Assembly (NCBI GenBank): GCA_963524205.1
Contig: CAURED010000009.1
Coordinates: 67,849 to 131,848 of the forward strand
Origin: Aminipila sp963524205
GTDB lineage: Bacteria > Bacillota > Clostridia > Peptostreptococcales > Anaerovoracaceae
DNA: 64,000 bases
Direction: 5' to 3'
The notes beneath the pieces were generated by a model. It was not told where the DNA came from and ran no database searches. It worked only from the letters and a program-made list of their open reading frames with translations. The position numbers were made by a program, and so were the translations under genes. This document shows positions 1 to 8,798 of the stretch, one piece after another (position 1 is the first letter of the stretch; every line of letters begins with the position of its first letter).

Positions 1-132
1 TATAAAAGCCCCCCCAAGTAGATTTTATGCGCATGAGGGTTGTTTTATTTTATATATTAAGAAATATTTTTAAATCTTTTAAATTCCGGCGTAAAAAAAG
101 CATCTGTAGTACAACTATGCATCTCAGTGGTT

Positions 133-543
133 TTAGGCCATTCCCCTTGTCTCTTGAACGGTTCCATACGGATGTTTTGGTGGGGCGTAAATAGAATATA
201 ATTTAAGCGGTTTATTACCCGCATTTATTATATTATGCCATGTACCAGCAGGAATGAATATTGCAAAATTGTCATTTACATATCTCTGATAATTCAACTT
301 TTCCTTGCTTTCACCCATCATCACATATCCATACCCATCTTCAATTCGGATAAATTGATCTACATTCGGATGCATTTCTAAACCTATGTCTTCCTCTACT
401 TTAATACTCATTAAGGTTAACTGTAGATAATTTCCTGTCCACAAAGCCGTACGATAATTATTATTTACCTTAGCAGCCTTATCAATGTTAACTATAAACG
501 GTTCAGGCCCATAATCTGTTATATTCTTGTTGTAATTGTCCAT
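133..543 (-). CDS. Small single-domain cupin protein
   Basis: 136 residues, about the size of one cupin beta-barrel. The first cupin motif lies near residues 54-72 and keeps H58, but the usual second His/Glu ligands are replaced (HPNVDQF). The second motif near 97-110 (PAGTWHNIINAG) keeps H103. Such proteins are cytoplasmic sugar- or metal-binding barrels or small isomerases; the substrate cannot be read from the sequence. A CTTCC-rich stretch upstream (GGAAG on the coding strand) gives a modest ribosome binding site. It is probably monocistronic. Confidence 0.85.
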   Translation of the reverse strand: MDNYNKNITDYGPEPFIVNIDKAAKVNNNYRTALWTGNYLQLTLMSIKVEEDIGLEMHPNVDQFIRIEDGYGYVMMGESKEKLNYQRYVNDNFAIFIPAGTWHNIINAGNKPLKLYSIYAPPKHPYGTVQETRGMA

Positions 544-633
544 TTTTTTATAACTTCCTTCCTATTCATATTTATATCATAATATGAAAACTACTTGGAA
601 GTGTAACAGGAAACCAGATGTTTAGCCAAAACA

Positions 634-1041
634 TCAACCAACGATATGAATCATGATAACAATAATTAAAGCAATAGAAAGGGCTCTATGAAATTTAAGC
701 CATTTTCCCTTTTTGTTTTTATTGATGAAAGCACCATATAAACCAGTAATCAGTACACACAGCATTAAGCCAACAGCAATAATTCCAGATAGGCTCAGTT
801 CAAAAAATCCAAACATTAATATCATATGGATTATGGCGGCAATTACAGTTATTATCCCTACGGATTTATGATATTTAATTATCAGTTTCATAGCAAAATG
901 GTATAAATTTAGACTTTTGCTTTTTTCTTTCGACAATTTGCAAATATATTTTCTATTTATAAGTTTAATAAAGTAACTTAAAACCTCAAAACAAAACCCC
1001 CAAGCTGCAATCCAGCCCATAAATCCTGCTAATTCTTTCAT
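634..1041 (-). CDS. Four-helix membrane protein with conserved-looking histidines (cytochrome b561/ferric-reductase-like?)
   Basis: 135 residues with about four hydrophobic helices joined by basic loops. Histidines sit in or beside helices (YHKSVG, AAIIHMIL, FHRALS, MIHIVG), the pattern of bis-His haem sites in small b-type membrane cytochromes such as the ferric-reductase-like or DUF4405 groups. This assignment is an inference from the pattern; I do not recognise the exact family. A ribosome binding site (GGAAGGG) precedes the ATG. Its neighbour downstream of the cupin suggests no pathway. Confidence 0.6.
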   Translation of the reverse strand: MKELAGFMGWIAAWGFCFEVLSYFIKLINRKYICKLSKEKSKSLNLYHFAMKLIIKYHKSVGIITVIAAIIHMILMFGFFELSLSGIIAVGLMLCVLITGLYGAFINKNKKGKWLKFHRALSIALIIVIMIHIVG

Positions 1042-1119
1042 TCACAAATCACCCTTCCTATGCTTTTATCTGTATTTTTACCCTCTTTTGTTAGTAACAA
1101 ATGAAAAATATAATTAACT

Positions 1120-1605
1120 TCATTCTTTTTTGATTCTTTTGTATTCTAAATAAGTTAATATTATGATTAACATATCAAGGATAGTTAGAAATATCAGCCA
1201 TGTTGAATGATAAATTGTATATCTATAAACCTGATAAATAACAAATAAAATCAATGCAATTATGGTAAGAGGATAAGCCCATTGTTTTCTTTTCCATAAA
1301 AGCAGTATAAGAATTAATTTAATTGTCCCATGCGAAACTAAATAAAAAACCCAGAAGTATTGTGTATTCACGGAAAATTGGTAGCTTAAATTTACCATAT
1401 AATTAGCAAAAATATCTCTTGGATCTTCTGATAGTTCATTCTGTGTCAGCAAAACAATCACTCTATTTAATCTTGCTGGATTTAGAAATACTAGTAAAAT
1501 GCCGCCTATAATCTCTAAAGCTCCATTAATCCCTTTTAGCAGTATACCGATATTGAATCCTTCATGAAGTATATCTTTCATGTCAAGTCTCTTTAATTTA
1601 TTCAC
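1120..1605 (-). CDS. DUF2127 family membrane protein
   Basis: The N-terminal block HEGFNIGILLKGINGALEI, followed by GGILL, is typical of DUF2127, a family of four-helix integral membrane proteins of unknown function. The gene probably starts at a GTG at 1605, since an AAGGAG ribosome binding site lies eight bases upstream; a longer ATG form from 1641 has no such site. The product is about 161 residues with four hydrophobic segments. Confidence 0.75.
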   Translation of the reverse strand: MNKLKRLDMKDILHEGFNIGILLKGINGALEIIGGILLVFLNPARLNRVIVLLTQNELSEDPRDIFANYMVNLSYQFSVNTQYFWVFYLVSHGTIKLILILLLWKRKQWAYPLTIIALILFVIYQVYRYTIYHSTWLIFLTILDMLIIILTYLEYKRIKKE

Positions 1606-1722
1606 CTGAATTCTCCTTATTGTTTTATGGCTTTTAAACAATTTTGTATAAAAAAATCATATTTAAATCTATTTTGGGTAAGTATCCCTAAAATATTCAA
1701 GCTTATAGGTAAAGCTTACAAA

Positions 1723-1768
1723 TAAAAAAGCTTATCTAGTATGCTACTCTGAGACATCTGAATAAGCT
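1723..1768 (-). terminator. Rho-independent terminator after the CDF gene
   Basis: On the minus strand an AGCTTAT / ATAAGCT stem with an approximately 26-base loop is followed by a run of T. It lies just downstream of the 1791-2672 transporter gene. Confidence 0.65.
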
Positions 1769-1790
1769 CATCAAATATTTAAATATTTTT

Positions 1791-2672
1791 TTATTTCTCT
1801 TCTATTGGTAGTTCCTCAGGCTCAACATGAATGTTTATAGAACTATTTACAATCTTTTCTTCAATTGATTTTTCTATTTCATCACAAATCCCATGGGCTT
1901 CTGCAACGGATATTTCTCCCTTGACCACTAAATGTAAGTCAATGTATTTATAATGTCCTGATTTTCTTGTTCTTAAGCTATGGCATTCAGTAACATTATC
2001 AAAATTATTTATAATTTCTTGTATTTGTTTTTCATCCTCTTCTGGAAGACAAGTATCCAGCAATGGTCCAAAAGCATCCGAACAAAGCTTCCATGCCTCT
2101 TTTATAATAAGCAGTGCTACAAGCATAGCTACAATAGGGTCCAAAATGGCAATTCCTGTTACTTTTATAAGAAGTAACCCTATGGCAACGCCTAAAGAGG
2201 TATAAACATCGGTTTTCAAATGAAGAGCATCTGCTTCAAGGGCTATTGAATCTTCCTGCTTTGCTACTTTATAGAGGGCTCTGGACACAATCAGGTTTGA
2301 AATGGAAGCAATGGTCATAACAACAATGCCGATGGATACTCCTGATATCTCAGATGGATTAAGAATTTTATTGATGGATTCTTTAATAATTAAAAATGCT
2401 GCTATAAAAATTAACAATCCCTCTATAACACCAGATATATTTTCAATTTTGCCGTGCCCATAAGGATGCTGCCTGTCAGCTGGTTTTGAGGATACACTAA
2501 CTGAAAACAACGCAATAATAGAAGCAATCAAGTCCATTGAAGAATGAATTGCCTCTGAAATAATACTTACTGAACCACTCAACAAACCCGCTACTACTTT
2601 TAAAATAATAAGCATGGTATTGGACATAACCGACAAAAGTGCAACCTTTAATTTTCTGTTTAATCTCTTCAT
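1791..2672 (-). CDS. Cation diffusion facilitator (CDF) metal exporter
   Basis: 293 residues with six transmembrane helices and a C-terminal cytoplasmic dimerisation domain (about residues 210-290). The canonical metal sites are intact: H43-x3-D47 in TM2 and H151-x3-D155 in TM5, with the interhelical HPYGHGKIEN signature at 69-78. CDF proteins exchange protons for Zn2+, Fe2+, Mn2+ or Co2+ across the cytoplasmic membrane; the metal cannot be decided here. GAGGGG precedes the ATG. A hairpin upstream (2702-2742) may regulate it. Confidence 0.9.
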   Translation of the reverse strand: MKRLNRKLKVALLSVMSNTMLIILKVVAGLLSGSVSIISEAIHSSMDLIASIIALFSVSVSSKPADRQHPYGHGKIENISGVIEGLLIFIAAFLIIKESINKILNPSEISGVSIGIVVMTIASISNLIVSRALYKVAKQEDSIALEADALHLKTDVYTSLGVAIGLLLIKVTGIAILDPIVAMLVALLIIKEAWKLCSDAFGPLLDTCLPEEDEKQIQEIINNFDNVTECHSLRTRKSGHYKYIDLHLVVKGEISVAEAHGICDEIEKSIEEKIVNSSINIHVEPEELPIEEK

Positions 2673-2701
2673 TCCATTAATCCCCTCTTTAATATAAAAA
2701 T

Positions 2702-2742
2702 AAAGACCTGTAGCACTATAATATATAGTCCCACAGGTCTTT
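2702..2742 (-). terminator. Nested hairpin between the MBL-fold and CDF genes
   Basis: A 10-bp perfect stem (AAAGACCTGT/ACAGGTCTTT) encloses a second 6-bp stem (ACTATA/TATAGT). On the minus strand it is followed by a T-rich tail (TTTATTTTTAT). It could end the 2921-4222 transcript after a long 3' region or act as an attenuator in front of the CDF gene. No known riboswitch consensus is recognisable. Confidence 0.5.
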
Positions 2743-2920
2743 TATATTCCTGTTGCCAATTTGATGGCCCAGCCTTGCATTCAATAACTCAAATACAATG
2801 CTTGATCTTTCTCCATTTTAATATAATGTTTAACTTCATGTCAATCATTTTTTGCTTCAAAAGCTTGTAATTTCAAAGTTTGCATAGCCTAACACATAGT
2901 CATTACTCTTTCAAAATCTA

Positions 2921-4222
2921 TTAACGAATATTTCTCTGATAGCTGCCAGCATCTGTTATCTGCAAGGGAATCAGTGTCTTTGGAGTCAGCGTCTCGCCAC
3001 TTGCCGCTGTATCAAAACTATATGAAGTTCCATCCGTTTTCATTACAATAGTTCCGGATATAAACGTTCCATAAACAGTTGCTCCTGCATTAAACATTCT
3101 TTTTAAAGCTGAAGCATAAGGATGCGTATAATTCACACCTTTACCCGCGGATATGACTACATATTGTGGCTTTATAACATTTAATAGCACATTGCTATTG
3201 GCGTTGAATGACCCATGATGAGCGCCCTTAAAGACATCTACCTTTCCAACTTTCTGTGCAATTGCGGCTTCTTCCTCTGACTGGCTGTCACCGGTAAACA
3301 GCGCCGACACATTATTATATGTCAGCAATGCCACTACACTGTTGTTATTTTCTAAAGGCTGTCCCGACACCATGGCTTTAATGATTTCCAGAGAGATGCC
3401 CTCTCCTAAAGGTATGGTTTCATCAGCAGCTTCACTGGTGATACAGTTAGGTTCGTTTTCTAAAGCTTTCTTATAGGCATACCATTCCGGCGTGTCCACA
3501 AAACTTCCACTCTCAATCACCCGATCTACTTGATAGTCCTCAAATATCTGAGGCAGCCCGCCCACATGATCCTGGTGTCCGTGAGTAGCAATCAATAAAT
3601 CCAAATTACCATCCACATAGGGTTTTATATAATCTGAAACCAGCGCTCCGTTACTGGTTGTTCCACCATCGATTAGTACTTCATACGTTCCATCGTCTAT
3701 CAATATGGAATCTCCGTGTCCTACGTCAATAAAATGAACCGATACCTGATTTATACCTGCATCAGACGATGTAATAATTACAGTGTCAGACCCTTGGTTC
3801 CATTGAACTTCTGCCCCAAAAGCTTCAACCACAGCCCTTATAGGTAAATATACTCTGTTGTTTCTCAACAATGCCTTTGTATCTGTAAAAATTTCAAAAT
3901 CATCTTTTTTTATATAATTTTGTCCCACAGGTACTTCAACTTTAGTCCCATTTTTTTCTATAACAGCAACAGATCTTTCTGCATGCCAGCTTACTTCACA
4001 TCCATAAGCCTCCATAGCAGCTCTGAGCGGCACCTGAGTTCTCTTATTTTCATCTAAAAATGGGTAACCTGTTTCAGAGTTAAATTCTACAAACTTTCCG
4101 TTTATATCAATCCTTATGCTGCTATTATTTTTTTCGTCATCAGTGTCTGCATTTGCAGTTACAACAAATGTAAGATTTAGCATAACCACTAAAATCATCA
4201 GCACAATTCTTACAGTCTTCAT
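2921..4222 (-). CDS. Exported copper-amine-oxidase-N stalk domain plus ComEC/Rec2-like metallo-beta-lactamase hydrolase
   Basis: 433 residues. A signal peptide (about 1-25) is followed by a Cu-amine-oxidase N-terminal type domain (about 35-150; repeats with VPLRAAMEAYG and LPIRAVVEAFG) that typically anchors clostridial exoproteins. The C-terminal half is an MBL-fold domain with the metal motif THGHQDHVGG (around 215) and later GAHHGS and aspartate ligands. It resembles the soluble C-terminal domain of ComEC/Rec2, which is thought to degrade nucleic acid, so an extracellular nuclease or phosphodiesterase role is likely but unproven. The leader is unusually structured. Confidence 0.88.
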   Translation of the reverse strand: MKTVRIVLMILVVMLNLTFVVTANADTDDEKNNSSIRIDINGKFVEFNSETGYPFLDENKRTQVPLRAAMEAYGCEVSWHAERSVAVIEKNGTKVEVPVGQNYIKKDDFEIFTDTKALLRNNRVYLPIRAVVEAFGAEVQWNQGSDTVIITSSDAGINQVSVHFIDVGHGDSILIDDGTYEVLIDGGTTSNGALVSDYIKPYVDGNLDLLIATHGHQDHVGGLPQIFEDYQVDRVIESGSFVDTPEWYAYKKALENEPNCITSEAADETIPLGEGISLEIIKAMVSGQPLENNNSVVALLTYNNVSALFTGDSQSEEEAAIAQKVGKVDVFKGAHHGSFNANSNVLLNVIKPQYVVISAGKGVNYTHPYASALKRMFNAGATVYGTFISGTIVMKTDGTSYSFDTAASGETLTPKTLIPLQITDAGSYQRNIR

Positions 4223-4248
4223 CTACTTTCCCCTTATATATTAAAAAT

Positions 4249-4401
4249 GTGGCTTCGCCACTCCTTTAGGGAACCCCATAGTTCCCTTCGGGGCTCATTT
4301 TATTCGCTGAACACCCTCCTTTATGGGCAAAGAGGCTTCCGCCCCTCTGCACTTCCTTTTTAATATAATAGGAAAATCTATCGATATTTCCTATTATATT
4401 A
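4249..4401 (-). repeat. Cluster of small hairpins in the leader of the MBL-fold gene
   Basis: Four inverted repeats stand in line: GTGGC/GCCAC at 4249-4261 (loop TTC), AGGGAAC/GTTCCCT at 4268-4287, an imperfect GC-rich stem at 4327-4350 and a perfect 15-bp stem at 4361-4375/4387-4401. The first three are clearly more GC-rich than the surroundings, and the coding strand carries three AAAGGA modules between them. This looks like a mobile or dispersed repeat, or a regulatory leader; no named family is recognised. Confidence 0.5.
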
Positions 4402-4438
4402 AAAACCTCTGAAACCAGGCAGTTACCTAATTCCAGAG
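4401..4438 (-). terminator. Terminator of the deacetylase/two-component/ABC operon
   Basis: On the minus strand a CTCTG...CAGAG hairpin with a further paired interior (TAGG/CCTG) is followed by GTTTTT. It lies 18 bases after the stop of the deacetylase gene. Confidence 0.65.
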
Positions 4439-4455
4439 TCAATCTATACTTGATT

Positions 4456-5301
4456 CTATTGTTCCAGCAAGCTGCTTAAATCTGTTTCCATGCCTACAGA
4501 AAATCGATTTAAATAATACAAGTTTCCTTTTAAGTCACCTGCTCCATATGTTGTTCCAAATCCAAACAGTATACCATTTTTTTGAAGAAGATCTTTGCCC
4601 CATTCCTCATATACACCATAAGGATAGGAAAAACAAATTACTTCATTGCCCACATTTTCCTCAATGGTATCAATGCTTTTAACTATATCATCCTCCACAC
4701 GCATTTCATACTGGGCACGGCATTCAATAAGGCCCTTTTGTATGCCATTCACTAGGAATTTCATGTATTTCCCTTTTAGGTCCTGGTTATGTAAATTGTA
4801 TGAATGGCTTTGAATGTCAAACACACCACTTTCATACATTTCTTTCATTTGTATCCAATTTAGTTTTTTTATTTCATTCTTTCTTGGATTTTCAACGCTT
4901 CCTACGATGGCAAATACGGTAGCCTTCATATCTGTTTTTTTAAGTATAGGATATGCTATTGTGTAAGCAGATTCATAACCATCATCAAATGTAATAATTA
5001 TAGGTTTTTCCGGAATCTTCATTTTTCCTTCTTTTATAGCTTTTAAGTCCTGTGGCAGCAATGCTGTATAGCCATTTTCAGATAAATATGTCATATCTTC
5101 CTCAAGTCTATCTGCTGTAATTGTGGCGCCAGCCAGCTCCTTTGATTGAGCATCTTCTACAAAATGATGATACATTAATATTGGTATATATAAATGCTCA
5201 TTTTTCGGACTATTTACTGACTCCTCTGCATAACAAACATTACTATATGCAACCAACATAACTAAACATAAAATAACTGCAAATATTTTTCTACATCTCA
5301 T
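4456..5301 (-). CDS. Exported polysaccharide deacetylase
   Basis: 281 residues with a signal peptide (about 1-25). NodB-homology motifs are visible: ILMYHHF near 41-47, TFDDGYESAYT with the catalytic Asp and metal Asp, and QSHSYNLHN supplying the HxxxH metal ligands. Enzymes of this group remove N- or O-acetyl groups from peptidoglycan or surface glycans outside the cell. It is the last gene of a run that begins with the kinase/regulator pair and the ABC exporter (15 bp after the regulator gene). This suggests a cell-wall modification output of that signalling system. Confidence 0.88.
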   Translation of the reverse strand: MRCRKIFAVILCLVMLVAYSNVCYAEESVNSPKNEHLYIPILMYHHFVEDAQSKELAGATITADRLEEDMTYLSENGYTALLPQDLKAIKEGKMKIPEKPIIITFDDGYESAYTIAYPILKKTDMKATVFAIVGSVENPRKNEIKKLNWIQMKEMYESGVFDIQSHSYNLHNQDLKGKYMKFLVNGIQKGLIECRAQYEMRVEDDIVKSIDTIEENVGNEVICFSYPYGVYEEWGKDLLQKNGILFGFGTTYGAGDLKGNLYYLNRFSVGMETDLSSLLEQ

Positions 5302-5315
5302 ACTAAGTCTTCTTC

Positions 5316-6011
5316 CTATCCTTTAAATCTATAGCCTACACCCCAAACAGTCTCGATATACTGAAGATTGTCCATGTCCAGCTCTATTTTTTCTCTCAGC
5401 CTTCGAACATGTACAGTAACTGTAGAAACATCTCCGATAGCATCCATGCCCCAAATTCTATCAAAAATATGCTCTTTTGAAAAGACTCTATTTGGATTTT
5501 CTGCCAAAAATAATAATAAATCGTACTCTTTTGCAGGCATAATCTTTTCTTCATCGTTTACAAATACTCTGCGGCTGTCTTTATCAATCTCTAGACCTCT
5601 AACCTTTAAAGTCCTATTTTGTCCAATCTTACTGCCGACATTTCCAGTCAGACGGTCATATCTGCTTATATGGCTTTTTACTCTTGCCATCAGTTCGTTT
5701 GGACTAAAAGGCTTGGTCATATAATCATCTGCACCTAGTCCAAGACCTCGGACCTTGTCAATGTCATCCTCTTTAGCTGATAGTATGATAACTGGTGTGT
5801 CACTTTGCTCTCTGAACTTTGCACAAAGTTCAAACCCATCAATCCCTGGAAGCATTATATCAAGAATTACAAGTGCATATTCATTTTTTAATGCCATATC
5901 AAGCCCAATTATACCATCTGCTGCAATGTCACATTCGTATCCATTTATCTCCAAATAATCACGTTCTAATTCTGCTATACTCTTGTCATCTTCTATTACT
6001 AAAATCCTCAT
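5316..6011 (-). CDS. OmpR/PhoB-family response regulator
   Basis: 231 residues. The receiver domain (1-115) has acidic pocket E7/D8/D9, phospho-acceptor D51 (LDIMLPG) and the conserved Lys in MTKPF. A winged-helix DNA-binding domain follows (about 130-228). It is encoded 18 bp after the kinase gene 6030-7160, its certain partner. OmpR-family proteins bind 11-bp-period direct repeats. Two such repeats (GTTAATAA spaced 11 bp) stand at the promoters of the duplicated exported-protein genes 8799-9920 and 10620-11738, so these are its likely targets. Confidence 0.93.
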   Translation of the reverse strand: MRILVIEDDKSIAELERDYLEINGYECDIAADGIIGLDMALKNEYALVILDIMLPGIDGFELCAKFREQSDTPVIILSAKEDDIDKVRGLGLGADDYMTKPFSPNELMARVKSHISRYDRLTGNVGSKIGQNRTLKVRGLEIDKDSRRVFVNDEEKIMPAKEYDLLLFLAENPNRVFSKEHIFDRIWGMDAIGDVSTVTVHVRRLREKIELDMDNLQYIETVWGVGYRFKG

Positions 6012-6029
6012 ATTTCCTCCATTCAGCGA

Positions 6030-7160
6030 TTAGGAGCTTCGTAACGGTATATATATATACACTTCTGTGCCTATATTTTCTTCACTCTTAATCCAAATTT
6101 TTCCATGGTGACTCTCAATAATTTGTTTAGAAATACCTAAACCCAATCCATTCCCTTTTATATTACTTCTTGCTGCATCGCCTCTATAAAATCCATCAAA
6201 TACCTTATTTATATCTTTTTCTTTAATTCCTTTTCCTGTATCGCTTATACAAATAAGCGCACCTTTTCTTTCATTTTCCATGCTTATGGAAATGGTACCG
6301 CCTTCTTTATTGTATTTTATAGCATTTGATACTAAATTATCAAATACTCTTTTTAGTTTGCTCTTATCGCCAACAATAGTCAATTCTTCTGATGCGATAT
6401 TGCTTTCCATCTTTAAACCCTGCTCATGCACTTCAGTTTTGTATCCCTGCACCAAACCGTTTAGCAGCTCTGTAATATTCACAAATTCAAATGCATACTG
6501 CATCCTTCCAAGTTCCAATTCGGAGTACTCCGCCATATTGTCTACAAGCCTTTGAAGTACTATTGCCTTGCTATATATAGTATCTAAATATTTATCTAAC
6601 TTTTCTGGTGAATTAGCAACTCCGTCCTTTATGCCTTCCAAATAACCTTTTATAGTAGTAATGGGTGTTCTCATATCATGTGAAAGATTTGCCATAAGCA
6701 TATTTCTTTCTTCCTTACCCCTTATTTCTTGCTCTGCATTGGCTTTTAACTTTTTCCTTATTTCATCAAAGGCATTACATAAATCATTTAGTTCTTGATC
6801 CTTACAAGCCATTACCTCAAAATTTAAATTTCCTTCTGTAATGTTTTCTGCCGCCCGCCGCAATTGTTTTATAGCTTTCAACATATCTCTTGACAATTTA
6901 GCACTTAAAAATGTACAAGTTAATAAAATCATGCTCATTGCAAGCACAGCCCACAAAACAACATATATGGCAAAGTTATGTCCATCACTATGGGTTCCAA
7001 GTGACATACTGCTAATTCCCATCAGAATGCGTTCAAAACCATAAGGTTCACAAATTGAAAAAACAAATAACAACAGCAAGGTAACAAAGACTACCAGTGC
7101 TGTTGAGATTATTGCCATTAATATAGTTGTTTTTATAAAACGTCCCCTTAAAGATTCCAT
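6030..7160 (-). CDS. Membrane sensor histidine kinase
   Basis: 376 residues. Two transmembrane helices (about 11-36 and 64-86) flank a very short external loop of some 25 residues. Then come HAMP (about 85-140), HisKA with H161 (NLSHDMRTPIT) and HATPase_c with N, G1 and G2 boxes (LVSNAIKYN, DTGKGIKE, GNGLGLGIS). The small sensing loop is typical of kinases that sense within the membrane or through a partner ABC transporter. It is encoded between the ABC permease (6 bp gap) and the regulator. Confidence 0.93.
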   Translation of the reverse strand: MESLRGRFIKTTILMAIISTALVVFVTLLLLFVFSICEPYGFERILMGISSMSLGTHSDGHNFAIYVVLWAVLAMSMILLTCTFLSAKLSRDMLKAIKQLRRAAENITEGNLNFEVMACKDQELNDLCNAFDEIRKKLKANAEQEIRGKEERNMLMANLSHDMRTPITTIKGYLEGIKDGVANSPEKLDKYLDTIYSKAIVLQRLVDNMAEYSELELGRMQYAFEFVNITELLNGLVQGYKTEVHEQGLKMESNIASEELTIVGDKSKLKRVFDNLVSNAIKYNKEGGTISISMENERKGALICISDTGKGIKEKDINKVFDGFYRGDAARSNIKGNGLGLGISKQIIESHHGKIWIKSEENIGTEVYIYIPLRSS

Positions 7161-7166
7161 CCTGTT

Positions 7167-7928
7167 CTACACTTCTTTTCTTTCAAATAAGTAATATCCT
7201 ATACATCCAAAAACCAGTCCATAACCAAAAATTAAACCAATTTTTGAAAGCATAGCCCCAAACGGAAGTGTTACTCCCAGCCATAAATTATGCCACTGTA
7301 AGTAACCAGTAAATAGAAGTCCACTTGCCTGAGGTACAACTATTCCCAATATATATAGTCCGATATATATTATAACGCAAATGACAATAGAAAGCGATGG
7401 GCTGTTTAAAAATTGATTCAGCATAGCTGCAAATAAAACCAAAACTATTATTGGAAATATATCTAGAAAATAAGCAAAGAAGCTATCCACTATTCCTGTA
7501 GCGGATGCAACCCCTGCGCCACCAACTAATTTCATAATAGTAGTCAAAACAAATAATACTGCTAAATATATTACTGCCATAATAGTAATTGCTGTTATTT
7601 TTGATGCATACAATTTAAATCTGCTTACCGGCCTCATAAATGAAGCCCTTATAGTACCATCCTGCACCTCTGATGCAAACAAATCACAAGCAGCCATAAG
7701 TATCATAAGAGGTACATATATCTGGATAAAAAATGATAGCATGTTCATAGGCATATTAGAAAGCATAAGGGATGTGGAAACAGCTCCCGCAGATGCTTTT
7801 CCGATTAAATAATTTACACCCCCACATAAAATACAAATAAGTACTTCTATTATAAGTAATACAAAAAATTTCTTTCTTGTAAATATCTTCATTAATTCAT
7901 TTTGCAAACTTGCAATAAATGTTGTCAC
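7167..7928 (-). CDS. ABC-2 type transporter permease
   Basis: 253 residues with six predicted membrane helices and the ABC-2 arrangement, including an amphipathic segment DGTIRASFMRPVSRFKLYASK. The gene starts with GTG at 7928, nine bases after AGGAGG. It would pair with the ATPase encoded 47 bp upstream. Peptide or antimicrobial export, or sensing in concert with the linked kinase, is the usual role for such small ABC-2 modules. Confidence 0.88.
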   Translation of the reverse strand: MTTFIASLQNELMKIFTRKKFFVLLIIEVLICILCGGVNYLIGKASAGAVSTSLMLSNMPMNMLSFFIQIYVPLMILMAACDLFASEVQDGTIRASFMRPVSRFKLYASKITAITIMAVIYLAVLFVLTTIMKLVGGAGVASATGIVDSFFAYFLDIFPIIVLVLFAAMLNQFLNSPSLSIVICVIIYIGLYILGIVVPQASGLLFTGYLQWHNLWLGVTLPFGAMLSKIGLIFGYGLVFGCIGYYLFERKEV

Positions 7929-7975
7929 CGAACATTCCTCCTGTATTTCTCATTAATCTCTAACTTTACAATTGG

Positions 7976-8710
7976 CTAAATAAGCACTGAACCTCTCTTA
8001 TCTTTTACTTTCGATAAAAAATAGTCTTCTAAGGTAGGGTTTAACCGCAATGCTTCCTCCATTGTCTCAAAGGATAACAACTCTCCATCGTGGACAATTG
8101 CTACCTTATTGCAGGTTTTTTCGATTTCAGGTGCAAGATGACTGGCGATTAAAAACGATGTCCCTTTTTCTGCTGCCATCTTTTTTATGATTTCCCTTAT
8201 TTCTACAGTCCCTTCAATATCTAATCCATTTGTAGGCTCATCCAGTATAACCAGCTCTGGATCTGATAGTATAGCAAGTGCTAATCCCAGTCGTTGTTTC
8301 ATACCCAATGAAAACTTTCCGCACTTTTCTTTCTGGTATTGACTGATTCTTACTACTTCCAGTACATGCTGAATTCTGGCATCATCTACATTTGGATAAT
8401 ATCTTGCCATCATCTTTAAATTATCCCTAGCTGACAAGTGTTCAAAAATAGCCGGCCGCTCAATTAATCCCCCTACCTCTTTCAAGGTTGTTTCTACATC
8501 CATCTCTACATCATTTCCAAATACGGTAACACTGTTCTCACTGCCATGTGTCAGCCCCATAATTGTTTTCATTATTGTAGTTTTTCCTGATCCATTTGGT
8601 CCAAGCAATCCTACAACGTCACCTTTTTCAATGGAAAAGTTTATGTTCTTAACACCTCTTCCATTTTTATAAAGTTTTGTTAGATTGTTAACCTCAAGTA
8701 TTTTTTCCAT
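7976..8710 (-). CDS. ABC transporter ATP-binding protein
   Basis: Walker A (GPNGSGKTT), signature (FSLGMKQRLGLA), Walker B (LVILDEPTNGLD) and the H-loop (ASH) are all present. The start is placed at the ATG at 8710, preceded by GAAGGGG; a longer frame to 8752 lacks a ribosome binding site. This gives 244 residues. The size and the partner permease match BcrA/SpaF-type bacitracin or lantibiotic exporters. It is expressed with the two-component genes downstream. Confidence 0.92.
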   Translation of the reverse strand: MEKILEVNNLTKLYKNGRGVKNINFSIEKGDVVGLLGPNGSGKTTIMKTIMGLTHGSENSVTVFGNDVEMDVETTLKEVGGLIERPAIFEHLSARDNLKMMARYYPNVDDARIQHVLEVVRISQYQKEKCGKFSLGMKQRLGLALAILSDPELVILDEPTNGLDIEGTVEIREIIKKMAAEKGTSFLIASHLAPEIEKTCNKVAIVHDGELLSFETMEEALRLNPTLEDYFLSKVKDKRGSVLI

Positions 8711-8752
8711 ATATATTCCCCTTCTAAAAGTTCTGAAACATAACCAAAGCAT

Positions 8753-8780
8753 GGCAGGCCTGCAATCAGACCCGCCTGCT
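8753..8780 (-). terminator. GC-rich hairpin between the exported-protein gene and the ABC genes
   Basis: An inverted repeat built on GCAGGC/GCCTGC lies 19 bases after the stop of 8799-9920. It matches the terminator behind the duplicate gene at 10570-10601 but lacks a clear T-run, so it may attenuate rather than stop transcription into the ABC/two-component genes. Confidence 0.5.
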
Positions 8781-8798
8781 TAAATATACTAGCTCATT

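Noticed and set aside
64..132. 22-codon minus-strand frame (MHSCTTDAFFTPEF...) after the cupin gene
   Set aside because: No ribosome binding site beyond chance and no coding features; too short to support.
2673..2920. Possible NiCo or other metal riboswitch before the CDF gene
   Set aside because: The hairpin is present but no conserved riboswitch core sequence is recognisable.
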